Source: Castanea sativa (lineage: Eukaryota > Streptophyta > Magnoliopsida > Fagales > Fagaceae). From it: a stretch of DNA of 64,000 nt. The notes under the pieces were generated by a model, which was not told the DNA's origin, searched no databases, and saw nothing but the letters and a program-made list of their open reading frames with translations. Location: positions 60,921,001 to 60,985,000 of the forward strand of contig NC_134013.1 of the NCBI RefSeq assembly GCF_040712315.1, written 5' to 3'. A program made the position numbers and the translations under genes. Below, piece after piece: positions 47,531-58,138 of the stretch (positions within the stretch are counted from its first letter, which is position 1; every line of letters begins with the position of its first letter).

Positions 47531-47890
47531 TTTAGCTGCGGTAGACCAAGCACAATCCCTTCAAACTACAATTAGGGAGTTCGGGGTCCTCATTTAAACT
47601 TGGGCCTAGGCACTGTTCGAAAAGGGACTCCCACACAGGCTTACAAACAGAAACCCCAAACATATCCGAATACAGCAAAGGAAGGAAATCAACTGAGGGG
47701 GGGGGGGTGATCAAAAATGGCAAAATCATCTTGCATACAACAACCCTTCTTAGCCAAAAAGTCCACACATTGATTAGCCTCCCAAAACACGTGCGTTACT
47801 CTAACCTGCTACAGTTGGCCTAGCAACATCCTCCAATCATGCAAAAGAGGGGTGTAACTTCTACTTATATTTAAACTTGTCTCGCTTAAT
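47531..47890 (-). pseudogene. LINE RNase H remnant
   Basis: The minus-strand translation gives QVRVTHVFWEANQCVDFLAK then DDFAIFDHPPSVDFLPLLY. This is the C-terminal part of the RNase H domain of plant L1-type LINEs (HVFREANxCADxLA and a following DFxxFD..P segment). It is 5'-truncated and has one internal stop. Confidence 0.75.
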
Positions 47891-47933
47891 AATTGACTCA
47901 AAAATTCTACTTGAACTTGACTACACTATTAAA

Positions 47934-48210
47934 GCCTCGAGAGGGGTGGCCTGGTGGTTGGGATTCAGTAATTAGCTTTGTGGTCCCTAGTTCAAGCCCG
48001 AGTGAGTACTTGGGGAGGAATTTGGGTATTCCTGCTGAGGAACCCCTGATTACCAACTCTCTCGAGGTGCTAGGGTGAGGTCTGTGGTCACCCTAAACAA
48101 CAGTAGTTATGACTCAATCTAACCTAGTAAGAGAACCCTTATGGTCACGCTCAGGGGAGTGAGTCACAATGGTCGCCCCCGCCCCCCTTTCGTTTATAAA
48201 AAAAAAAAAA
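47934..48210 (+). mobile_element. tRNA-derived SINE with target duplication
   Basis: Box A (TGGCCTGGTGGTTGGG) lies near the 5' end and box B (GGTCCCTAGTTCAAGCCC) about 40 bases later. The 277-bp unit ends in a 13-base poly-A. It is flanked by ACTACACTATTAAA (47920-47933) and ACTGCACTATTAAA (48211-48224), 13 of 14 identical, the duplication expected from LINE-driven insertion. Confidence 0.85.
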
Positions 48211-48224
48211 ACTGCACTATTAAA

Positions 48225-48286
48225 TAAAGCAACATTAAAAGGAGTACAAATTAAAATCGAGAGCTTAGTTCCATTAATACGAAATG

Positions 48287-48328
<42 letters not shown>

Positions 48329-49225
48329 CTACAAAAAAGAAAAAAAGAAAAAAAAGCAGAATATCGTTACTATTACTTGTCCAAAATGAACTCCACTAGC
48401 ACTAGGAAGGACCACTACGACTTTAATATTCACGGTCACGGGAGTGAAGTGGTACAGCAAATCCCAATTTCCACGCATTGGACGCGGGATTTTGGTGGCT
48501 TCTACAGGATAAGAGCGTGCAGTACAGACGCATTCATCCGAGCGTGGGGTTGGCAGTCCATTCCGTTGGCGTAATTTAAAGGGATTGGGGATTAGTTTTC
48601 CTCCTCGCAATCGTTTTTGAGTGATGTTTTATGTTTATCCATGCGAGTTAATGCCACGTAAGATACGTGGGGACAAATGATGACGTGTGCCTTCTTCATT
48701 ATTTGAATTTTCTTAACTAATTTTTTTATTAAAAAAAATACTAATATTTCAAGCTCAAATCTATTTTGATGGAGCCTCTTTTGTCTCGTACATACCACGT
48801 AATTTCTTGGCTCCTTCGAAGCTCCAATGGTCCCAATTCCACGAAACAAGTCCATTAAAACAGACAACCTTCTCAATCTGTAGATGTGTATGTATGTGAT
48901 CTTATTCAACTTGCTTCTCCATAATTAACTTGTATTCTTCATTAAAAACAAAAAAAACCCATCATTTGTATACCATCAATTGGAACATTTTAATTTTAAT
49001 TAGAAGATAGAATTGGAACAGAAGTTAAAATATTCTATCCATTCATTTCATCATTAATTTCAAATTTTAAACCTTTTTCATTTTAATTAAATGAGTAAAG
49101 CATTATCATGTTCTATAGATAGCCGAAATGCAATGTATACTTGAAAAGCTTAAACCTTTTAGACTTCTACTTTCACTTAAACAAACAAAAGAAAACTTAA
49201 AAAAAAAAAAAATTTCTACTTTCAT
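48225..49225. other. Unassigned, partly non-repetitive sequence
   Basis: A (TA)n run lies at 48291-48323. From about 48350 to 48900 the composition is more balanced. It holds an inverted pair CCACGTA-AGA-TACGTGG (48654-48670) and GACGTGTGCC just after. Minus-strand open frames at 48329-48610 and 48592-48909 match nothing I recognise. It could be a gene remnant or a promoter-like fragment. Confidence 0.35.
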
Positions 49226-49228
49226 TTA

Positions 49229-50174
49229 GGCTGCGTCTGTTTGGGTGTAAAATATTTTCCGGGTATAAAATAATTTCAGGTGAAAATATTTTCGGGAAAA
49301 GAAAATATTTTTAGGTGTTTGGTGGCATTTTAAAAAATATTTTGAAAAATATTTTCAAGTGTTTGGTTGTGTTCTTGAAAATATTATAAAAAACACATTT
49401 TCTCCTTATTGCTCACATTTTCTCACATTTTCTTAGCTTCCAATCAATATATAAAAATCCTTTCTCAGAGAAACACAGAACAAACAAAACCAAAAAAAAA
49501 AAAAAAATCATCAAATCCGGGAGAGAAGAAGGAAGAGAGAGAGAGAGGAGAGATCGTGTGATCGAAGGCTTCGATTGCGCGGCGGAGGCTTCGATTGCGC
49601 GATGGACGGTGAAGGCGAGACACGCGGCGGAGGTTCGATCGCGCGATGGACGGCGAAGGCGAGGTCGCGCGGTGGGGATCGATCTTTGCTTGATCGTGCG
49701 GCGTTGGATCGATCTTTGCTTGATCGGCGGTGAGAGGCACGGCCCGGACGGCGAGATTGCGCGGCGTTGGAGTTGATCTTGGTTCAGTTCTTTTTTTCTG
49801 GAAATGGTTTGAAGGTAATAGTTTGGAGATGAGTTTTGGACAGTGGGAAATGGTTTGGAGATGGGTTTTGGACCGGGAGTGGCACGATTTGGGCTGGCCG
49901 GAGCTTGGCTGGGCTGGCCAGAGTTTGGCTGAGGTGAGCTTGGAGATGGGTTTTGGACTGTGTGAGGAGTGTGCTGAGCTCTCTCTTCAGGTGTGATTTT
50001 CGGAAATGGTTTGAAGGTAAAATCAAAGTGGAAATGATTTTCCGTTGGAAGGGGCTTATTTTCCGGTCAAACTGTAAATGATTTTCCGTTGACCGAATTT
50101 TTCGTGGCTACCAAACATACGTAAACGCGTAACATGATTTCCTGAAAGTGTTTTCAGTCCAAACAAACGCAGCC
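49229..50174. mobile_element. PIF/Harbinger-like TIR element with GC-rich cargo, copy 3
   Basis: The left terminus GGCTGCGTCTGTTTGG and right reverse complement GGCTGCGTTTGTTTGG match at 15 of 16. TTA flanks both ends (49226-49228, 50175-50177). Subterminal TAAAATATTTTCCGG blocks relate it to the element at 42797-43773. The centre (about 49550-50000) is GC-rich, with repeats of TTCGATTGCGCG, CGGCGAAGGCGAG and GATCGATCTTTGCTTGATCG. Two copies of GGAAATGGTTTGAAGGTAA lie near 49800 and 50002. No transposase is present. Confidence 0.78.
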
Positions 50175-50209
50175 TTAATGGTCAATGGTAAAGAAAGTTA
50201 GAGTAATTC

Positions 50210-50212
<3 letters not shown>

Positions 50213-50247
<35 letters not shown>
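50213..50247. repeat. (TA)n microsatellite
   Basis: About 17 TA units followed by a T-run. Confidence 0.95.
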
Positions 50248-50255
<8 letters not shown>

Positions 50256-50535
50256 TTTTCACAATTAATTGTTGATATGATACAATATTTTTTTTAGATG
50301 GGTAAATAAGAAGGAAAAGAGGAGTAATTCAAATTATAAACATGAGAAACCATATAAAGAATGTTATTATTACGAGTTATCACTGATTCACTTCTTTTTA
50401 TTTTTTAATTTAAAAGAACTAGCTATCACTTGAACTCTGGCATTAGCAATTTTTTTGTTGTATAACAGTCTCTACAAGTCATGTTAGTAGTATGAAATAA
50501 AAATAATAATTGAAAAGAATGTTGTGTATTGAGAA

Positions 50536-50755
50536 ATGTTATGTTGACAATAACTTTCGCAACATTTTTACAAAAAATCTGAGGTGACAAAATGTTAGGG
50601 TGGATAAAAAAAAGTAATGTTGATGGTGAGATTAGATAAAAATTAGTAACAAATTACTTTTTTTAGAAGAATTATCTCCTGAAATTTGTTGACTTAATTG
50701 TGAATTTTTTTATTTTTAATCGAAATTATAAAAATATTGTAAACGTAACATTTTT
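50536..50755. mobile_element. MITE-like inverted repeat
   Basis: The left end ATGTTATGTTGACAATA and the right reverse complement ATGTTACGTTTACAATA are imperfect inverted repeats, with further pairing inward (CAACATTTTTAC). No target duplication is resolved. Sequence at 50256-50535 and 50756-51300 is AT-rich without other features. Confidence 0.42.
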
Positions 50756-51304
50756 TGTTGTTGTATGCACTCAAGCTATAATACTTATGGAAAAAATTTA
50801 AGTATAATACCTTAGATACCGTTCTTTAGGTTCACCTTTTAAGATTCAGCCATGTGGCTACTTAACTAAAAAATACACTTTAATCTCATGAAAAAAAAAA
50901 TCCATATGGCAAAATCTTAAAAGATAAGCTTAAAGAACAATACCTACGTATTGTACCTAACTCTTGCTCAATATTTGTCATACTGTTAAATTTAGGACAG
51001 ATAGATGTGGCAACGATATCATCTGTGATTTTTAAGCCAATTGACAGCTCATCTTTCTCAGGCTAATACTTAAATACAGCCATGCATTATGTTATCAATT
51101 GTATCGTAAGTTTAGAAATATTTGGCATAGTTGAGATAAATTAAGAACAGACACGGCTGTCTCTACTTTTAACGAAGCAAGAAAAAACAAAACAAAAACA
51201 AAAAGGATGGACAGGGCATAGAGGTTTCGATTTTTTTTTTAATGGTATTTTCAATTTTAAGTGTTTGGCATATCGTAGAGTTGGGTGAACCTACAATTTG
51301 TGGG

Positions 51305-51470
51305 TTTTTGTTAATTCAATTGGTAAAGTTATTTATTGTGAAACAAGGAATATGTAGTTCAATTATTGTCTATACTAAAAACTGATTAATGTCTTTGTCT
51401 TATAATAAAAAGCAATCATGCATGGAGCATACGTCATATATTGAAAATTTATGTACCTCTAAAAATTAGG
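51305..51470 (+). mobile_element. SINE relic (family B)
   Basis: TTAATTCAATTGGTAAAG (box A) and GTAGTTCAATTATTG (box B) are followed by ACTAAAAACTGATTAATGTC, the block order of 40346-40541. The tail is not clear. Confidence 0.5.
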
Positions 51471-51540
51471 TGAGCCCAAAACTATCTAGTTTTAATTTTT
51501 TTTCCCAGTCCCCACCTCAAAATTTTTGGTAAATATAAAA

Positions 51541-51934
51541 AAACAAAGTTTAGCTTCAAAATTGGTTGTAATCTAAGATTACAACTTCCTTTTAAAAAAT
51601 TAACATTACTACATATTTAAAAAATCTAATCGTTGAATTGTATATTCTTTACGCTCTTATTATATATGTCAAATTTTGTGCCAATCTTATATTATTTACT
51701 ATAAGCTTATATTTTATGCATAATTTTAAACTACAAAAACTTGCAATTTTAAAAATTTATTGATGACATAGTTATTAATTTTTAATTTACTAGAAATTTT
51801 GCAAGCTTGGAAGATATAAAAATTAAGAAAATATAATCCAACGGTGGATTTGTCAAAGTTCACCTCTAATAAAAAAAATATTAAGTAAGGTTGTAACTTT
51901 ATGCTACAATCAATTTTGTAACTAAATTTTGTCT
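51541..51934. mobile_element. MULE-type fold-back MITE with 9-bp duplication
   Basis: The left end AAACAAAGTTTAGCTTC and the right reverse complement AGACAAAATTTAGTTAC continue as long inverted repeats for about 45 bases (including TTGTAATC...TTACAAC), with weaker pairing further in. AATATAAAA is present at both flanks (51532-51540 and 51935-51943), the 9-bp duplication typical of Mutator-like elements. It is 394 bp and non-coding. Confidence 0.78.
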
Positions 51935-51981
51935 AATATAAAATATAAACTTAATTTGATGGTTACAATTTCATTATATAA

Positions 51982-52015
51982 ACTAGTATGTAGCCACATG
52001 AATATACATGGGTAC
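51982..52015 (-). mobile_element. Possible Helitron 3' end
   Basis: On the minus strand CCCATGTATATTCATGTGG forms an imperfect hairpin and is followed by CTACATACTAGT, the CTAGT end of plant Helitrons. The body would extend to the right (higher coordinates). No 5' end or coding region is identified. Confidence 0.42.
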
Positions 52016-52107
52016 AATTAAAATAATCACAATTATACGGTTTAAATTATACATGGTATTAGCTTACACTTTTTTTAAACCATACATTTCTAAAAATATG
52101 TAATGGT

Positions 52108-52153
<46 letters not shown>

Positions 52154-54005
52154 TAAATAGACACAAACACATACAGACATATAATATGTACAATAAACAC
52201 GTCCCTGTTAAAATTTAATTAGTATACACAGTCTACAAAAGCTAAAAATAAACCACAACAAGAAGTTTTAGACTAAGTTTATAGAAAATGCATGTTAACT
52301 AAAAACTAGTTCCAAACTTCCAATAACCTAATTCTAGACAAACTAGATATAAAAAAATAAAAAATAAAAAAAAATTGTTCAATTTTGAGCTGGCTTATAT
52401 TTTTTGTTCATCTTGTAGTTATGAGCTATGTTGCTTGTCAAACCCCTCAAAATTTGCAAAGAGATATACTTTAGAGATAATTTTAGGTATTAGAATATAG
52501 AATTTTAGTTCTTATCTGCTTATTTTTTTTGGTTGAAAAATCTAATCTGCTTTACTCTCTCATAAAAAGCACGTTACAAATTGTGTAGGGACATTTCTTG
52601 AACTAGGTGAAACGAAGTCTTGTTTTTGTTTCAGCAATGGTCCCAAGCCTCCAAAATATTCAGAGACAATAACTATAGCGAAATCTTGAGTTTAAATGAC
52701 TCTGGTGTCTCGATGTGGTTGGAAACTTCCAGGAGCAGAACCTACAATAATTGTTGATAAATGATGTCAAGACAAAGGAGTATTGGCATTTTAAATTAGT
52801 GACTGTTTGGTAGATGATCGGTGAAGTAATTTGAAAAACAGGTTAGACAAATGAAGTGTATATTTTATAGGGTTAAATATATATGTTGCACACAGAGACT
52901 GTTTTACACAGTTTTAAACTGCTCTATCTTATATATCAATCAATTAGATGTAGCATGTTTCTCATTTGTAGTGGTTCATAATTATATATTAACATCCTAA
53001 ATATGTTTCTCATTAAGATAATAAGCCCTACTGAATAAGCACATGCATTTCAGCATTTGGCATTTGCATATTACTTTCCCATCACTCATAGATCAAAATA
53101 CATAGTCAATCAATTTCGCTTCTGTCAGATATGGGTTCTTTGTCCCAGCTTGCTTGCTGTCACCTAGAATGGCCAGGGCCTAACTGGCATCCCTGAATGA
53201 TATGATTGATATGGTCCCAGATAAGGGTGGTTATCATCTGAGGGTGTTGTTTACGAGTAATTGTTAAGTATTTTCGGAGCACAAAAAATAATGTTTTTTT
53301 TTCTTATATTTATAATGGGGTCTATTCATTAAACTCATGATGAGATCTATCATGAATATGAGAGAAGTGAACATCATTTCTTTAAACCTCGATCCAGAAG
53401 TTTTTAAGAATTTTTCGGTGTTTGTATACAGCAAAAAGTTTGATGAGGGTTAGAATGAATCTGAACATAATTATGAGTACCATTGATCTATTTTATAAAA
53501 AAGTGTTTGAACCATTTCATGAAAAGTCACAACAACCCTAAGAAGATTTTTGTGTGTCTGTGTATCTCTCTCATGGTTTATAATCATTCTCCAAATAATG
53601 CAACTATTTGTGAAAGAAACCATCATTTCATAGTATAAAGTACATGACGGTATTTCTACCAAAAAAGTACATGACGGTATACTGTGTTATAGACTTATAG
53701 TATAATCAAACCCTCATTTACTTAACACTCTCAAATGAGCACACCATAGCACAGGCGATTTGTCGTAGTCATTACCATGATGCAGCTTCAATTAATAATT
53801 GCATCATGTCAACTCTCATCTATTATACAACACCAAATGGACATCAGTGGGTGACATGGTTATGTACATGTGCTTGATTTTATCAGTCCCAAAAATGATT
53901 GCATCCCTGCTGGATGACTTTCCAAGTCGCTTTCTTGATCAAGCGAACAATATTATTTAATTACCATCATAACAAGAATAGTTCAAGTTGGGAAACTTTA
54001 GTTTA
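52016..54005. other. Intergenic, AT-rich
   Basis: A (TA)18 run lies at 52111-52147. I find no supported gene or transposon termini in the rest. Confidence 0.45.
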
Positions 54006-54020
54006 AAGGAAAGAGGTAAT

Positions 54021-56462
54021 CATTATAATGGTTCAGGAAATTATTCGCACTTTACAGGAAAAAAAAAGGTATTTGAGGATATTTAGCTATTAAACTAGAT
54101 CTTGAAAAAGCCTATGATAGGTTTGAATGAGATTTTTTTGAAAATACATTGAGTTTCTTTCAAATTCCAAATCATCTAGCCAGGCTTATTACGAATATGG
54201 TTCGCTCAACTAAATTCAGTGTAACATGGAATGGAGGTAATTTCCCAGAATTTGTTCCCTCTAGGAGAATTTGACAAGGTGACCATTTATCTCCTTATCT
54301 TTTTTATTTATGCCTTGAATGGCTTTCTATCATGTTAGAAGAAGCTACTCGAAATCGTTTACTTATCCCTATTTCGTTTCAAAGACAGATAAAAATATCT
54401 CATATTCTCATTTGTTTTTTGCCGATGATATTTTTATTCACTAAATTAAGCAACTCATTCATGTTGTTTTCATCTCAAAGACATTCTAGATAAATTTTGT
54501 AGTTGTTCTGGCCAATTGATTAGCACACCTAAATCCAAATCATTCTTTTCATCTAATCTTAGGCACCAGGATAAAGGTCGTATATATATATATATATATG
54601 GTATTTTAAGTGTATCTACTACAAATCAAATAGGAACTTACTTAGGTACCCCCATTTTTACATCTAGAGGAAAAGCGAGTTCGTACCAATTTATTATTAA
54701 CAAAATTAGAAATAAGATTGAAGGTTGGCAAACTAGATACTTATCTGTAGCTGGGAGAATTACGTTGATTAAATCCACAACATATACAATTCCTATTTAT
54801 TCCATGCAGACTACTTTACTTCCTGAAAAAGCTTGTAAAGAAATAGATAGATTAAATTGTAGTTTTTTGTGGGGAGACTCTACCCATCACCGCACTTGTC
54901 ATACCATATCTTGAGAAGTGATCACAAAACCCAAAGAGGCTGGAGGTCTTGGTATTGTTACCACTAGACACAGGAACTTAGCTCTACTTATGAATCAATC
55001 ATGGCGTTTATGGACAAATCCAGACTCTCTATGGGTCAAACTCCTTAAAGCCAAGTATTTTCCTAATAACACCCTAATGGATACCCACTACTCTAGAAAT
55101 TCATCTCATATTTGGAAAGCTTTTGAGATAGATGTTAAATGGCTATTTAAAGGTATGAGATGGTTAGTAGGAGATGAACGCCTTATAAATGTATGGCATT
55201 ATAATTGGATGCTAGGAGGACCTCTCAGGTATCGTATTGAGGGCCCATTATCCCATTCAGAAGACGAAATTAAAGTTGAATTCATGCATTAAGTAGGTGC
55301 ATGGAATCTAGAATCTTTAAGCATTCCACTAACTGACGAAATCAAGGAACTTATTGGTGGTATTCCTTTGGCACAATACCATATCCAACTAGACAAACTA
55401 ATTTGGACAATAGTAACGGCCAGTGCACTGTGAAAGAAGCATCCAAATTCATACACACACATGAAGGGATTCAATTTGATAAAAGTAGATGGAATTGCTT
55501 TGGAAAATCCCGTGTCCACAAAAATTTAAATTTTATATGAAAATGTACCCATAATAGATTACTGACACGTTCCTTTATTGCTCACCACCAACATGGTATT
55601 GACCCCAAATCTTGAAAGTACTTTACATATCATTCGAGACTATCCTTAGGCAAATGAATTCTAGATTGCTCTTCCTAGACAACGAGAAATATCTTCTTTT
55701 TTTCCATAAATCGCTAGTAGAATAGTTACATGAAAATTTGACTAATATGTCTCCCAACTCTTTTCAAATGATGCCTTCGAATATTTTATTTGCTTATGGA
55801 ATTTGACTACTTTGGCTTTCTAGAAATTATAGAATATTCAATCCTCCTTCTGAAACACTTAACCAGTTTATGCATAAAACTTTACATTTAGCTGTAGAAT
55901 TTTATCATTTTGCATATCATAGAAAAACAAAAGGTACAAAAGTCACTAAAATAATATATTGGCATCCTCCACAACCCTCTTTTGTTACTTTAATACAAAT
56001 GGTAGTTCTAAATATAATCCTGGTAAAGCAGAAGGTGGCGGTGTATTAAGAGATAGCAAGGGAGGATGGATAAAAGGTTTCTCAATTCACATTGACATTG
56101 CCTTAAATAATTTTGTAGAAATGGGTTGTTTGATATGGTTTAAAAATGGTGTTCTGGCACCGGAACTTTCTGTTTTGATTTTAGATTGCAGGATGCTGCT
56201 CAGCTAAGAATGGATTGTCCTTTTACATCATGTCTTTCATAAAGAAAATGGCGTGGCAAATGAACTAACAAAGAGGGGGCGAGAGCACCAACGTAGTGTT
56301 AGATATTATAAATGAATGTCCAAATTGTGTTTATGTAAAATATGTGTATGATATTTTGCAACTAAGCACTCCTTGCGAGTGCCCCAATAGGCAATACTTG
56401 TGACAGTACTCCTTAGTTAATAAAGAAATCCTTTGCTTTATAAAAAAAATAAAAAAAAAAGG
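54021..56462 (+). mobile_element. 5'-truncated L1-type LINE, degenerate
   Basis: Flanked by an exact 15-bp duplication, AAGGAAAGAGGTAAT, at 54006-54020 and 56463-56477, with an A-rich tail at about 56440-56460. It begins inside the reverse transcriptase (AIKLDLEKAYDRFE), so most of the element including the endonuclease is missing. The RT core motif FADD is intact at 54418-54429 but lies in a shifted frame. The longer open pieces are 54516-54914 (GTYLGTPIF, YLSVAGRI, FLWGD) and 54918-55292 (PKEAGGLGI). An RNase H piece with FNTNGSSKYNPGKAEGGGV lies at about 55980-56110. Several stops and frameshifts make it a dead copy. Confidence 0.93.
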
Positions 56463-56477
56463 AAGGAAAGAGGTAAT

Positions 56478-56590
56478 GCAGACAATTACATCCAATCCAC
56501 AAATGTTACACACAGTTAGTATACTTTCTGCCTCATAAAACCTTTTGGATGACTTTATGCACTTATTTATTGGCATAGATATAACTAGGT
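56478..56590. other. Spacer between the 3' ends of two LINEs
   Basis: About 113 bases of AT-rich sequence separate the tail of the plus-strand LINE from that of the minus-strand LINE. No feature is seen. Confidence 0.6.
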
Positions 56591-56639
56591 TCTTTTTTCC
56601 TTTTCTTTTTTTGGTGAAAGACGATTCATTAAAACCAAC

Positions 56640-57374
56640 TAAAAAGGAACATTAGGTTCAGGACACATCCTATTAACATACACCCCATTGAGATCATCCT
56701 CAAACACATCAATCAAGTCCACAGCTAGACTATGAAAAGAAGAAAAACACCATCTAAACTAAAACTCATTCTAGCAAGGCTATCCGCACACCTATTTGCC
56801 TAGCGAAAGCAATGCTTAGCACGAATCTGAGGAATGCGGGCAGCCAACAACCTACAATCATCCAAAATAGGAGAAATGATATTGTTACATAGGCTGGCTT
56901 GTTTAAAATGTCCACAATAGCTTTGGCATCAAGTTCAATCTCAAGAGAAGAAATATTAAGATTGCAACACAAAATAAGGCCCTCCCTAAGCCCCCATAAT
57001 TCTATAGCAAAACTACTTGTGATGCCGATACACTTGCTAAATCCAACAATCCACTGCCCTGCATCATCTCTAATCACACCCCCACACCCTGCCAAACTGG
57101 GATTCCCATTGGCCGAACCATCAGTATTCAACTTCATCCAACCTTGTGGCGGTCTCTCCCATCGAATTCCCTTAAGCACTTTACGAGTTTGCAGCCTTGG
57201 GGAAGCAACGCAATGATAATACTCCAAAGCTTGCTTTACAATCTCCATAGCAAGGCTCGGGTTCTTGTTCTTCTTGTTGAAAACCATATTGTTCCTGCTC
57301 TTCCAAACATTCCATATAGTTATCAGAAAAACAACTTTCCAAGGGGGGTGTGTAGCACAAAGACTGCTCATCAT
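56640..57374 (-). pseudogene. LINE RNase H domain
   Basis: Open from 57374 to 56766. It contains WMKLNTDGSANGNPS, GCGGVIRDDAGQWIVGFS, IELWGLREGL and ELDAKAIVDIL, giving the first three acidic residues of RNase H. A one-base shift after LNKP moves the rest into another frame, where RIPQIRAKHCF and ANRCADSLARM (fourth acidic residue) can be read with one stop. An upstream stretch, VVFLITIWNVWKSRNNMVF, is the usual linker before RNase H in plant LINEs. Confidence 0.85.
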
Positions 57375-57512
57375 CCTACCATTAAAAGACAGCCACCTTT
57401 GAAGGTCACTCCTCCGAAAATCATGATTTGAAGAGGAGATTCCTAGCTGATTCCACTCACATTTCAGCTGATTGCAGTCCCTTAAAGCATGTAAAATGGT
57501 TTTAGATCCTCC

Positions 57513-57788
57513 CTAACAGATTGGACACACAATATCTTGGGTTATACCCATTCTCCCAAGACAAACTTTAACTCCAATACTATTATGAGCACATCTCCAA
57601 AGGAAGGTTTTAATTTTTGGGAGTGTTTCCGCTTTCCAAATCCAACTTGCTGAGAAAGTAGTATTTGTATCAAACCCCATTGCAAGCCTATAAGAACTTC
57701 TCAAATCAAATGTGCCTTGGGGAGAACCAGCCCAAATCAGCTTATCAACTCCTCTACCCATGATTGTCACCGGAATGGCTTGAATCAT
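57513..57788 (-). pseudogene. LINE zinc-binding region of reverse transcriptase (zf-RVT type)
   Basis: The translation has WKAETLPKIKTFLWRCAHNS, then GITQDIVCPIC. This fits the zf-RVT region of plant non-LTR elements (W..P.K...F.WR followed by C..C). A stop follows directly after the second cysteine. Confidence 0.8.
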
Positions 57789-58138
57789 CCTTTTAATTTC
57801 AAGAGGGATCTCAAAAGGAATTTTTTTCCCAATCCCAACCCGTGACTAACATAATATCCTTAACTTCAAGAAAGCTAGCTTCTTGGGTAATGGGATCGTG
57901 AATAAGCTCTCTAAGTGAACCCCCATTTGTTTAATTACTATGCCACACATTTAAAACACTATCCTTCCCCCACCAACCACCTACTTCCCTTGTTGAAAGT
58001 ATCTCTACCTCTTTTCATTGCTGACCATATGGGAGAACAAGGGAGCTTGTTAGCATCAGCAGCAACCCTCCTCCTTTCATTACAATATTTCATCTTCAAC
58101 ACCTTAACCCAAGGAGCCTCTGATTCAATTTGGAATCT

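Noticed and set aside
47934..48000. tRNA gene
   Set aside because: Box A and box B are present, but no cloverleaf can be drawn. Poly-A and target duplications show it is a SINE.
49465..50026. Overlapping open frames in the GC-rich core of the 49.2-kb element
   Set aside because: They come from tandem GC-rich repeats, are open in several frames at once and match no family I know.
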